A stretch of DNA of 38,064 nt. Source: an uncultured Schlesneria sp. (GTDB lineage: Bacteria; Planctomycetota; Planctomycetia; Planctomycetales; Planctomycetaceae). A program made the position numbers and the translations under genes. The stretch lies in contig CAILLA010000199.1 in assembly GCA_903834925.1 (NCBI GenBank), positions 1 to 38,064 on the forward strand, read 5' to 3'. Of this stretch, positions 26,530 through 34,425 are shown piece by piece (the stretch's first letter is position 1; the number at the start of each line of letters is the position of its first letter). The notes under the pieces are model-generated. The model was not told where the DNA came from. It saw only the letters and a program-made list of their open reading frames with translations, and searched no databases.

Positions 26530-26543
26530 TGGTCATCCGATTC

Positions 26544-26819
26544 TTAGCGGCATACGACGCCTGGTAGGGTGGGACAAGTCTGCGCAGTCCCACCAAACTC
26601 GTATTGAACAGAAGCCGATGTCTTTGGCTTTTTGAGGAGCAGGAATGCAGAGAGGGCGGGCAAAGGGACGACGACGGACCAATAGGGGACGGAACACCAC
26701 CAAGACTCAATGGTTAGATTGATCTTCGCATAGGAAATTTCAAAGCCAAGCCAAGTCGCTTTCCATTCAATTTGCCCTCGTTGCAGAGAGTCAAACGTTT
26801 GAACACCATGTTCATCCAT
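26544..26819 (-). CDS. small membrane hypothetical, possibly a remnant
   Basis: A 91-residue ORF whose middle, WWCSVPYWSVVVPLPALSAFLLLKKP, is a single membrane segment followed by basic residues. The pattern PYW..V.PL..LSA.LLL.KP is familiar from many small planctomycete membrane hypotheticals, which argues that it is or was a gene. The last about 15 residues (GGTAQTCPTLPGVV) are encoded by the hairpin repeat at 26568-26594, so the original C-terminus has probably been replaced. An in-frame stop lies 12 codons before the ATG. It may be a decayed gene. Confidence 0.4.
   Translation of the reverse strand: MDEHGVQTFDSLQRGQIEWKATWLGFEISYAKINLTIESWWCSVPYWSVVVPLPALSAFLLLKKPKTSASVQYEFGGTAQTCPTLPGVVCR
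26568..26594. repeat. intergenic hairpin repeat F
   Basis: Arms GGTGGGAC (26568-26575) and GTCCCACC (26587-26594) with an 11-nt loop, located 38 bases after the TolB-like stop codon. GGTGGGAC...GTCCCACC hairpins recur between genes in planctomycetes. It may act as a terminator. Confidence 0.65.
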
Positions 26820-26911
26820 CGAAACCCCGCCGGCTTGATTCGTTGGAAAAGAAGGTCAGCTCAACAATTGAATTCGTCTGAATGACGAAAGTGCGGTATC
26901 GGCGGCTAAGT

Positions 26912-27538
26912 TCACCTTCGCCCCTGGCTGCGAAGCAGTTCATCTGCCCACGCATCGTCCTCTCGGTCGAGCGGCGGGTCGGGTTGGCTGCGGTAATCGA
27001 TGTCGTCGTCGTAGCCGCCGTTGCGGTAACAGAGTTCGATCAAGACCTGCAGGTCCAGCGGCACAGGGGAATCAGTCTGTCGCAAAGGGACTTGGATAAC
27101 GGGCAACCGCAAATGAAGTGGCACCGGATAAATCTGGACGGCTGATGGCTCCCATCCTCGGCGGACGCACACCTGGTAAGTTGTGCGGTGCGACACGGGG
27201 ACGCGGTCGCGAGGGACGCCGAACTGACGCTGGCCAGCCTGCAACAAGTCGATTTCTACCAGGCTCACAGCGCCGGACCTCAACTCGTCCCGCTTCCGCC
27301 GGTATTTCTCCTGAATGTCCCCCGGCAGCTTGTTGGTCAGACTAACCACCTCGATCACTGAAACCACCTGTTTTCCTGTGCCAATGTCGATGATCTCGAT
27401 GAAAGTCTCCGTCATGGGTTCGTCGTCGAGTCGCAGCGTAATCGGTTCCAGCGTTGCGGTATTGGTCTCGGCAGTCGCGGCATGCGACGGACCGACTCGG
27501 GGTCCACACATCTGTCGATTGTCCAAAGTATACCGCAA
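26912..27538 (-). pseudogene. N-terminally truncated DUF4058 gene
   Basis: The 208-residue frame matches the C-terminal two-thirds of DUF4058: TETFIEIIDIGTGKQVVSVIEVVSLTNK, KYRRKRDELRSGAVSLVEIDLLQAG, and the family-type ending DDAWADELLRSQGRR. DUF4058 proteins normally run about 250 residues or more and open with an MPSPFPGMDP-type segment. Neither that segment nor the following conserved YVERVYVE-type strand is present in any frame upstream. The only starts are a TTG at 27538 and an internal ATG; an in-frame stop lies 14 codons further upstream. I read this as a gene that has lost its 5' end. Function of the family is unknown. Confidence 0.65.
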
Positions 27539-27888
27539 AACGTTTGCTCTTGTGGAGTGGATGCACTTGCAGATGTTTCATCCGGGCAGCAGCCTGCCGA
27601 GATTACGAGCGTGTGCTATCTGTCACACAACTCATGGCGCATGGCAACGCATGGAAGCATTTCCGAATAACCACGACTTCGGAAATCATTGATGTCATCT
27701 CTGCCGAATTACCCGTCATCAGTTGGTCACGCCCAACACACGAAGCCGCAGCAATTGAAGATTAGCCGAACGAGGCGGTCAACTTGCCCCGCAGTCGCTG
27801 GTAGCTCAAAATGTCGGTGTGTTGATTGAAAGCCCGTTGTTCATCGCGGGCAAGTTAATTTGAACATTACCTTGAAGACGCGGTTTGG
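27539..27888. other. intergenic region
   Basis: About 350 bases between the DUF4058 remnant and the DUF2314-like gene. It contains inverted repeat E at 27781-27856. A plus-strand frame of 103 codons crosses it (27454-27765) but has no recognisable similarity and overlaps the remnant antisense. Confidence 0.5.
27781..27856. repeat. inverted repeat E ahead of the DUF2314-like gene
   Basis: AACTTGCCCCGC (27781-27792) and GCGGGCAAGTT (27846-27856) pair over 11 bases with one bulged C, enclosing about 53 bases that contain a further GCCCG/CGGGC pair. It ends 32 bases before the next start codon, so it could also influence its expression. Confidence 0.6.
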
Positions 27889-28176
27889 ATGAGTCAATAC
27901 CGCGACGATGTTGATCCGCCGCCCGAGGAAGTCAGGAACAATTTGTCTTTGGGTACTTACGTAAAGCTACTCTTTCGGTTCGCGGCTGAAGATGCGGAAC
28001 GTGCGGACAATCAAACCGAACGGATATGGGTGCTCGTTACCGAAATTGACGAGGACGGGTATTACATCGGTACGCTCGAAAACGATCCTCATCATGCCAA
28101 CACGCTCGCCTGCGGCGATCCAATCCGGTTTCATCCGTTACACGTCATGTCGATTCTCGACGAAGACGGAGCGTAA
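27889..28176 (+). CDS. DUF2314-like small protein
   Basis: A 95-residue acidic cytosolic protein. The block GTYVKLLFRF...ERIWVLVTEIDEDGYYIGTLENDPHHANTLACGDPIRFHPLHVMSI matches the DUF2314 pattern (ERxWVxVTEV, GxLxNDP, LKxGDxVxF, HI). DUF2314-type domains occur in small stand-alone proteins and near toxin/immunity loci, but no toxin is seen next to this gene. The ATG at 27889 is the only good start; no strong ribosome-binding site. Function unknown. Confidence 0.65.
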   Translation: MSQYRDDVDPPPEEVRNNLSLGTYVKLLFRFAAEDAERADNQTERIWVLVTEIDEDGYYIGTLENDPHHANTLACGDPIRFHPLHVMSILDEDGA

Positions 28177-28303
28177 CCAATGCTTCCACCGGTGCTGCCG
28201 ATCCAGTCGGTTTCAAATGTAAAAAACGCGAAATGTTCAGGCTTATCCATCGTTCGGAGACCCAACGATCACGTTTAGCCGGAGTCAAATATTCCAGCGA
28301 CTC

Positions 28304-29515
28304 TCAACCGCCCTGTCGGAAAGCGACGACTTGTTCGAATCGCCCTTTCTTTAAAGCTTTGTTGTCTACATAAAGGGCAAATTCACCGCCATCGCCTCCC
28401 CATTCGATCTGGCACCAGCTGAAATCGGTTCCTAGTTGAAGCAGCAGTGATGAATCAACGCCATTTAACTCTTCAGGAAACATTTGCTGAAAGTCCGCAT
28501 ATCCGCCAAGCTGATGATGACTGGAACTCGAATCTCGAAACGCCCGATACATTTGGACAGAACGAAATTTGCCCTCCATGGTGTCAAAACGCTCATAAAC
28601 CTCTTTCGACCAACCAAGATTTGCCATTGCAGGTTCAGCACGATGTTTTGGCAAAGAAATCAGACCTTGGAAATCAATGCTTGCATCGTCGATGGGCCGG
28701 AACAGGCGTAGCGATTCTGGAAGTTGTCGTCGAGTGAGGCTTCGTCCCGATTTCGTCAGTAGAATGACGTGGGGAATGTCGTCGGTACGGTAGCTTATCG
28801 GCTCGGATTGATCCTCCTCAAAACACCCGTCGGAGGAGAATACGGACAGTAATCCCTCTTTAGGAAATCCGTCCAGGACGGTGCCCAACTGAGCAACCTC
28901 TGCCAGGTTGATTTGGCAGAGAAATGCCAGGGCCGTACCTTGATTTAAAATTGGCCATTTCGCATCGTCCGGCAAATCGGGGCTTCCCCCAAATTTCGTG
29001 GCACCAATCGGGATGTCAGCCGCTTCTGCTTTCTTCGTCTTCAGCAGGATCGCGTTCCGAGCGAGTTTGTTGAGGATCGTGTCTCGATGGCCGGTCAAGT
29101 TGTATCGATCGATGAAGAGATCAAGTAACTCTTTTTCATTGTAAGATCCAGTGGCGCAATCTATCCAAAATACGCCATCATCATCAAGTTTTTGCCAGAC
29201 GATTTCGTAGGCGTCGTCGATCAACGTTTTGAGAACCGGGATTGAAATACTGCCATCCAGTGGCACCAACATGTAGACGTGCCCATCACGCTCCTGATAT
29301 TTCGAATTTTTAATTCCAGGGAACTGCTTTCGAAGCTCGTTCAGTCGTGAGCGCATAACCGGCAGGTGTGCGTATTCGCCGTCGTCATCGCCATGCACAT
29401 CAAAGAAGTCTCCCCAGGAAAGTCGCGAGAGCCTGGCAGTCCGATACCCCAGCTCCGTACCCTTTTTTAAGCCTGCATAGTCGAGTAATTCTTCAATCAA
29501 TTTGGTAGTAGTCAT
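28304..29515 (-). CDS. DUF1963 (YwqG-like) protein with N-terminal extension
   Basis: A 403-residue soluble protein. The C-terminal about 250 residues match DUF1963/YwqG: IPIGATKFGGSPDLPDDAKWPILNQGTALAFLCQINLAEV, FPKEGLLSVFSSD, and the closing LLQLGTDFSWCQIEWGGDGGEFALYVDNKALKKGRFEQV. The first about 145 residues (KLIEELLDYAGLKKGTELGYRTARLSRLSWGDFFDVHG) are not part of the family. The segment TLIDDAYEIVWQKLDDDGVFWID is faintly like MmcQ/YjbR, but I would not assign it. The frame extends to a TTG at 29557; the ATG at 29515 is preferred. YwqG-type proteins have no established biochemical function. It stands alone on this strand, converging on the DUF2314-like gene. Confidence 0.8.
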   Translation of the reverse strand: MTTTKLIEELLDYAGLKKGTELGYRTARLSRLSWGDFFDVHGDDDGEYAHLPVMRSRLNELRKQFPGIKNSKYQERDGHVYMLVPLDGSISIPVLKTLIDDAYEIVWQKLDDDGVFWIDCATGSYNEKELLDLFIDRYNLTGHRDTILNKLARNAILLKTKKAEAADIPIGATKFGGSPDLPDDAKWPILNQGTALAFLCQINLAEVAQLGTVLDGFPKEGLLSVFSSDGCFEEDQSEPISYRTDDIPHVILLTKSGRSLTRRQLPESLRLFRPIDDASIDFQGLISLPKHRAEPAMANLGWSKEVYERFDTMEGKFRSVQMYRAFRDSSSSHHQLGGYADFQQMFPEELNGVDSSLLLQLGTDFSWCQIEWGGDGGEFALYVDNKALKKGRFEQVVAFRQGG

Positions 29516-29690
29516 GGTGCCGTTCCACGGTCGGGTTTCATGCGTCCGCTGATCCAAACAACTTCAACTATAGGAAAGCGCCAGGAATACTTCAGCATTG
29601 GATTAAGGAACGACGTCGAATGGTCGGCCCTTCAGGCCTTTTGTGATTTTAACGGCCGATTCCTAGCCCGATAGTCGTGCAACGGAAACG

Positions 29691-31166
29691 TCAAGCCCGA
29701 TTCAAAATTTCCGTAACGACTCGTGTTTCTTCGACGCCTGTCAGGCGCGCGTCCAGGCCCTGGAATTTGTAGGACAATCTTTCGTGGTCGATGCCGAGTA
29801 GATGTAACAATGTTGCATGAAAATCTCGGACGCGGACTTCGTCTTTGATGATGTTGTAGCCGAAGGGACAGGTCTCACCGTAGACGGTGCCTCCTTTGAT
29901 TCCGCCTCCTGCCATCCACATGCTGAAACAACGGGGGTGATGATCGCGACCGTAGTCAGTTGCGGTCAGTTTTCCCTGTGAGTAATTCGTTCGGCCAAAC
30001 TCACCACCCCACACGACCAGCGTGTCATTCAGTAACCCTCTTTGTTTGAGGTCTGTCAGTAACGCGGCGGCGGGTTGATCGGTCTCGCGGCATTGGGTCC
30101 GAATCCCATTCGGCAGACCGCCGTGCTGATCCCAGCCCTGATGATAGAGTTGGATGAATTTCACGCCTCGTTCGGCGAGCCGACGTGCCAGCAGGCAGTT
30201 CGCCGCAAATGTTCCCGGCTGTTTCGCATCGGGCCCGTAAAGGTCGAAAATATGTGCGGGTTCGGACGAGAGGTCGGTGACTTCGGGAACGCTCGACTGC
30301 ATGCGGAATGCCATTTCGTACTGAGCAATCCGCGTGTTGATCTCGGCGTCGCCCGTTGATTCCAGTTCCAATTGATGCAACTCTTGTAAGCGGTCCAGCA
30401 TGTTGCGACGGCTGTTTCGATCGATGCCAGCGGGGTTATTGAGGTAAAGCACCGGTTCCTTGCCGGACCGGAACTGGACCCCCTGGTAATTGGATGGCAG
30501 GAAACCAGTCCCCCACAATCGCGAATACAGAGGTTGATCTCCTTTTCCTTTCGTAATCAATACGACGAACGCGGGAAGATTTTCGTTGTCGGTACCAAGG
30601 CCATACGACAGCCAGGCGCCGATGCTGGGTCGACCGGATAGCTGGTTCCCAGTTTGTAAGAATGTGATCGCCGGATCGTGGTTGATCGCTTCCGTGGTCA
30701 TCGAACGGATGATCGCGATGTCATCGACGCACTTCGCCGTATGCGGCAATAGTTCGCTGAGCCATGCTCCTGATTGACCATGCTGAGCAAACTTGAAGAT
30801 TGAACCAGCCAACGGGAGCGACGATTGATTACCCGACATCCCCGTCAAACGCTGTCCCTGTCGGACAGAATCGGGCAATGGTTGCCCCTGTCGTTCGTTA
30901 AGGACCGGTTTGTAGTCGAAGGTTTCTAGCTGTGACGGACCACCGCTTTGGAAAAGATAGATCACCCGTTTTGCGGTCGCGGGATGATGCGTTGACGGAA
31001 GTGCTCCTCCAATCGCCATGGCCGCCTGCTGCGGACCAATCAGATCAGCGAGTGCGATGCCGCCTAAACCCATTCCGACGCGAGACAACAACGCCCGTCG
31101 CGAAAGTGGGGGGATCTGTCCGTGACACTCATGTTCGCGATCTGTGTTCACCGGCAAGAGATTCAT
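29691..31166 (-). CDS. DUF1501 protein with Tat-type signal
   Basis: A 491-residue DUF1501 protein of the alkaline-phosphatase/sulfatase-like superfamily, highly amplified in planctomycetes. The N-terminus [21 protein letters not shown] is a twin-arginine-type signal. Conserved blocks: [102 protein letters not shown] and [17 protein letters not shown]. The DHH and GEFGRT motifs are typical metal-site regions. The frame extends to TTG at 31181; the ATG at 31166 is preferred. DUF1501 genes usually follow a DUF1549/DUF1553 gene, but here none is adjacent. Its substrate is unknown. Confidence 0.93.
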   Translation of the reverse strand: MNLLPVNTDREHECHGQIPPLSRRALLSRVGMGLGGIALADLIGPQQAAMAIGGALPSTHHPATAKRVIYLFQSGGPSQLETFDYKPVLNERQGQPLPDSVRQGQRLTGMSGNQSSLPLAGSIFKFAQHGQSGAWLSELLPHTAKCVDDIAIIRSMTTEAINHDPAITFLQTGNQLSGRPSIGAWLSYGLGTDNENLPAFVVLITKGKGDQPLYSRLWGTGFLPSNYQGVQFRSGKEPVLYLNNPAGIDRNSRRNMLDRLQELHQLELESTGDAEINTRIAQYEMAFRMQSSVPEVTDLSSEPAHIFDLYGPDAKQPGTFAANCLLARRLAERGVKFIQLYHQGWDQHGGLPNGIRTQCRETDQPAAALLTDLKQRGLLNDTLVVWGGEFGRTNYSQGKLTATDYGRDHHPRCFSMWMAGGGIKGGTVYGETCPFGYNIIKDEVRVRDFHATLLHLLGIDHERLSYKFQGLDARLTGVEETRVVTEILNRA

Positions 31167-31742
31167 TTCTGGGTTCCACAAATGTTTTCAGCGATTTCTG
31201 ATCGTTCCATTATGCAATTGATTGTGAGCAGCGTCGATACTCGCACGCAGAAACCTTAATGCGGGTGTCACGATTATGGAGTCTTCGACATGGTCGTGCA
31301 AAATGGAATACGCTGCACTCGATCAGACGGCGTTGTGATCACTCCAGAGAGGCTTTGCCTCTGCCAAAAGTAGCCATCATCGCTCCGCGTGATGAGCATC
31401 GTTCGAGAACCAGGCAACTGCCAATCAGCACGTTTTCAAATCGGGGATTCAAACAATGTATCTGTTCCGAGGCTGAGGCAATATTTGAATCGTTTCCGAC
31501 GCATGCTCATCACGCGGAGCGATGATGGCTACTTTGGAAGAAGTCCGATGCAGTGGCAGCTCCTGTAGTTGCCGCTTTCGTAAGATCTTTCACGGCGTTG
31601 CCCTTGCGGATTGCCCTCAGTCAGTGGTTCAATAGCATTTGGGAACGCCGATTGCTGTCAATCGGTTACGTTTTCGATACTTTGATTTGAATTCCCGCCT
31701 TCGAATGCCCGCCTCGTTCGAACATCTGACCGGAACATTCCG
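31167..31742. other. divergent intergenic region
   Basis: About 575 bases between the DUF1501 gene and the radical SAM gene. It contains the element at 31367-31535 described separately. Outside it, GCAGTGGCA at 31543-31551 resembles one arm of repeat D. No coding sequence is supported; a minus-strand frame at 31629-32309 is a shadow of the radical SAM gene. Confidence 0.55.
31367..31535. repeat. inverted-repeat element B (MITE-like)
   Basis: Two 33-bp arms (31367-31399, beginning AAAGTAGCCATCATCGCTCC, and 31503-31535) are perfect reverse complements enclosing 103 bases. The whole is 169 bases and has no coding capacity. The arm recurs in diverged form at 3941-3971, together with parts of the interior. 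Structurally it resembles a miniature inverted-repeat transposable element or a large REP/BIME-type unit. I see no clear target-site duplication. Confidence 0.8.
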
Positions 31743-33074
31743 ATGCTTGCCGAAACCACACCTTCCCTGGAAATCGCTCCTGCAACGACGGAAGTCGGCA
31801 GTTATTTCATTTCGAATTATCCGCCGTTTTCGTTGTGGACTCGCAATGCCGTCCCCGAAATTCGAGCGGCGTTCGAGGCTGAGCCTGACCGTTCCGTGCC
31901 GATGGGGCTCTATTTGCACATCCCGTTTTGCCGGAAACGATGCAAGTTCTGCTACTTCCGCGTCTATACAAATCAGAACGCGAACGCGATTTCCCGATAC
32001 GTCGAGGCTCTGGCGAAAGAAGTCGAACTGCTGAGCCACGAGCCGGCCGTTCCTGGTCGCGAGTTGAAGTTTGTCTATTTCGGTGGCGGAACCCCATCGT
32101 ATCTCAGTTCGAGACAGCTTCAGTTTCTCAGGGATGAGCTCAGCCGATCCGTTTCGTGGGATCATGCCGAGGAAGTGACGTTTGAATGCGAACCGGGAAC
32201 ACTCAGCCTGGAAAAGTTGCAAACACTGAAAGAGATCGGAATCACACGGATTTCGCTGGGGGTCGAGAATTTCAATGACGCGATCCTGGAAGAGAACGGT
32301 CGTGCTCATCTTTCACCGGAAATTTTCAGAGCCTATGACTGGATTCAGCAGGTTGGATTTCCACAGGTCAATATCGATCTGATCGCAGGAATGATTGGTG
32401 AAACCGATCAGAACTGGGCCAACTGTATCGAACAGGCCAAAAAGCTGAAGCCGGACAACTTGACGGTCTATCAGATGGAGTTGCCGTTCAATACCTTGAT
32501 TTCGAAAGAGATGAAAGAGTTAGGGATCGCTTCCCCGATCGCCGACTGGGCGACGAAACGTCGCTGGGTTGATGAGGCAATGATCGCTTTCGAGGCTGAG
32601 GGATACCACGTGTCCAGCGGTAACGAAATGGTCAAGAATCCTGACACTGATCATTTCATTTATCGCGACAACGTCTGGAGGGGTGCTGATCTGCTTGCCG
32701 CCGGGGTTTCTTCATTCGGGCACTTCCAGGGAGTTCACTACCAGAATCTGGATCAGCTTGAAGATTACCTGACCACCGTGGAATCAGGGTCATTACCGAT
32801 CAACCGTGCACTACGTCCCACGCCGCATCAACGACTGATTCGCGAGATGATTCTGCAGATGAAAGAGGGGCATATTTCGGCAGTTCCGTTCCGGCAAAAA
32901 TTCGGCGTCGACATTTTGGAAGAATTTTCAAAGCCACTCGCAGCCCAGCAAGCCAAAGGTTATTTGACGGTCGAGGCTGATGAGATCACGTTGACCCGCA
33001 AAGGAATCCTGCAAGCTGATACGCTGTTGCCCGAGTACTTTGAAGAACAGCATCGTGAAGTTCGCTATACGTGA
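31743..33074 (+). CDS. HemN/HemW-like radical SAM protein
   Basis: A 443-residue radical SAM enzyme of the coproporphyrinogen III oxidase-like family. The 4Fe-4S motif is CRKRCKFC with Cys63, Cys67 and Cys70, preceded by LYLHIPF. The SAM-binding GGGTPS is at 114-119, followed by [13 protein letters not shown] and [10 protein letters not shown], and a HemN C-terminal domain ([20 protein letters not shown]...). It lacks the extra cysteine after the cluster motif (CxxxCxxCxC) seen in true oxygen-independent HemN; the residue there is Phe. It is therefore closer to HemW-type haem chaperones or a specialised relative. About 55 residues precede the barrel. No haem genes are nearby, so the role is open. 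Confidence 0.85.
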   Translation: MLAETTPSLEIAPATTEVGSYFISNYPPFSLWTRNAVPEIRAAFEAEPDRSVPMGLYLHIPFCRKRCKFCYFRVYTNQNANAISRYVEALAKEVELLSHEPAVPGRELKFVYFGGGTPSYLSSRQLQFLRDELSRSVSWDHAEEVTFECEPGTLSLEKLQTLKEIGITRISLGVENFNDAILEENGRAHLSPEIFRAYDWIQQVGFPQVNIDLIAGMIGETDQNWANCIEQAKKLKPDNLTVYQMELPFNTLISKEMKELGIASPIADWATKRRWVDEAMIAFEAEGYHVSSGNEMVKNPDTDHFIYRDNVWRGADLLAAGVSSFGHFQGVHYQNLDQLEDYLTTVESGSLPINRALRPTPHQRLIREMILQMKEGHISAVPFRQKFGVDILEEFSKPLAAQQAKGYLTVEADEITLTRKGILQADTLLPEYFEEQHREVRYT

Positions 33075-33221
33075 GATCAGTTTGTGTTTTGAGGGTCACG
33101 TCGTCGACTTGATTCTGTCGCCGCATTGTTTTCGTGACTTCGACTCGACAAACGGGACTGCCGTAGACACACTGTCGTATGCGGTTGTCAGTCTCTCCTT
33201 TATCCTTCGGGCGAATTTTTG

Positions 33222-34136
33222 ATGCGTCAAGTCGGCTTTCTTTCGAACCTGGACCAGGCCGAACGTTTTGCGGACTACTTGCGCTCTTTAGGAACCGAGT
33301 GCTCAGTCGATACCGTCACTGATGGTTTTCGGGTTTGGGTCCAGGATGACGATCTTGTCGCGTCAGCAAAGCAAGAACTGCCAAATTTTCTGGCTGAACC
33401 GAATCACCAGCGATATCGTGACGCCGCAGAGCTTGTGAAGGCAAAACGGAAAGAGAAACAGAGTCGCCAGGACGCGGCTCGTTCAAATATCGTCAATGTT
33501 TCAGATTCGTGGAATCCGTCAGTAGCACAAAAGTGTCCGGTGACCCTTGGACTGATTGTGATCTCGATCTATGTGGCTTATATGACCGGGCTCAAGCCGG
33601 TTCGTAGCGACCCATTTGCGTTTCGACTCTTTTTTTCGACCGATGCCACATTCAAGCAAATTCTTGCCGGTGAGATTTGGCGAACCATTACGCCGATTTT
33701 TCTCCACTTTAGTCCCATGCACATCGCCTTCAATTTGCTGATGACCTACCAGTTGGGATTACAAATTGAACCTCGCCGAGGGACTTTCAAGTTTTTAGGC
33801 ATGGTGCTTGTGATCGCGGTGTTGTCGAACCTTGGACAATTCCTGTTCCAAAATGGGGAACTTCACGGCGGGCATCTGGTTTATCCCTTATTTGGTGGCA
33901 TGTCAGGCGTCGTCTACGGCTTGTTCGGCTATACTTGGATTAAGGGGAGACTCGACCCGCGAAGTGGTTTAGGGCTACCCCCGGAGTCCGTGTTTATGAT
34001 GCTGGGCTGGTTTATCGTGTGTACCGTCGAATTGGTTCCGCATGTGGCCAATTGGGCACACGGAATTGGGCTAGCAACAGGAATGATCCTCGCTGCCGGC
34101 GAAACACTGGTACGGTCAAGCCTGCGTCGAAGATGA
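33222..34136 (+). CDS. rhomboid family intramembrane serine protease
   Basis: A 304-residue GlpG-like rhomboid. The N-terminal about 95 residues form a cytoplasmic domain (VGFLSNLDQAERFADYLRSLGTECSVD) similar to the GlpG NRho domain, followed by a basic linker. Six membrane helices follow from about residue 107. The catalytic serine is Ser228 in GGMSGVVYGLFGY, the catalytic histidine His280 in NWAHGIGLATG, and HFSPMHIAFNLLM provides the HxxxN oxyanion-hole motif. Rhomboids cleave membrane helices; the substrate is unknown here. The ATG at 33222 is preferred over the TTG at 33219. No strong ribosome-binding site. The gap of about 147 bases after the radical SAM gene shows nothing notable. Confidence 0.93.
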   Translation: MRQVGFLSNLDQAERFADYLRSLGTECSVDTVTDGFRVWVQDDDLVASAKQELPNFLAEPNHQRYRDAAELVKAKRKEKQSRQDAARSNIVNVSDSWNPSVAQKCPVTLGLIVISIYVAYMTGLKPVRSDPFAFRLFFSTDATFKQILAGEIWRTITPIFLHFSPMHIAFNLLMTYQLGLQIEPRRGTFKFLGMVLVIAVLSNLGQFLFQNGELHGGHLVYPLFGGMSGVVYGLFGYTWIKGRLDPRSGLGLPPESVFMMLGWFIVCTVELVPHVANWAHGIGLATGMILAAGETLVRSSLRRR

Positions 34137-34203
34137 AATGGCTTCTCCATTTTTCATCCTGTATGAGCAACGCCGTGAAGGATTTTTCTTCGAGAAAACA
34201 TGG

Positions 34204-34317
34204 GTGCCACTGAAAACCGTGCCACTGCTTGACGGCCTTCTGTCAAGCAGTGCCGAGCGGCAAAACGAATGCTGCTACCAAAACACTGCTTCTCAAAGGA
34301 CTCCGGAGCAGTGGCAC
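34204..34317. repeat. intergenic repeat D, copy 2 (multi-hairpin element)
   Basis: GTGCCACTG occurs at 34204-34212 and again at 34219-34227, and GCAGTGGCAC closes the element at 34308-34317. An inner perfect 11-bp hairpin is CACTGCTTGAC (34223-34233) and GTCAAGCAGTG (34242-34252) with an 8-nt loop; a second is CACTGCT/AGCAGTG (34284-34313). The same outer arms and two-hairpin interior occur at 18809-18904. It lies between the rhomboid and Sua5 genes. Confidence 0.78.
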
Positions 34318-34425
34318 ATGAATATGACGTCCGAAGAAAAATCCTGGCATTGCTGTACGGGGCGAAATGCACTTTTTTTGTAACCTTCCCATTACAGTTT
34401 TCTCTTGAAAACACTCAACCGATTG

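Larger units (their letters stand above)
26530..26911. other. intergenic region with a hairpin repeat and a small ORF
   Basis: About 380 bases between the TolB-like gene and the DUF4058 remnant. It holds the hairpin at 26568-26594 and the weakly supported minus-strand ORF described separately. No other feature is seen. Confidence 0.5.

Noticed and set aside
27454-27765. 103-codon plus-strand frame between the DUF4058 remnant and the DUF2314-like gene
   Set aside because: No recognisable similarity, unusual Cys/His/Arg composition, and overlaps the DUF4058 remnant antisense.
31629-32309. 226-codon minus-strand frame
   Set aside because: Antisense to the start of the radical SAM gene, whose catalytic motifs are clear.
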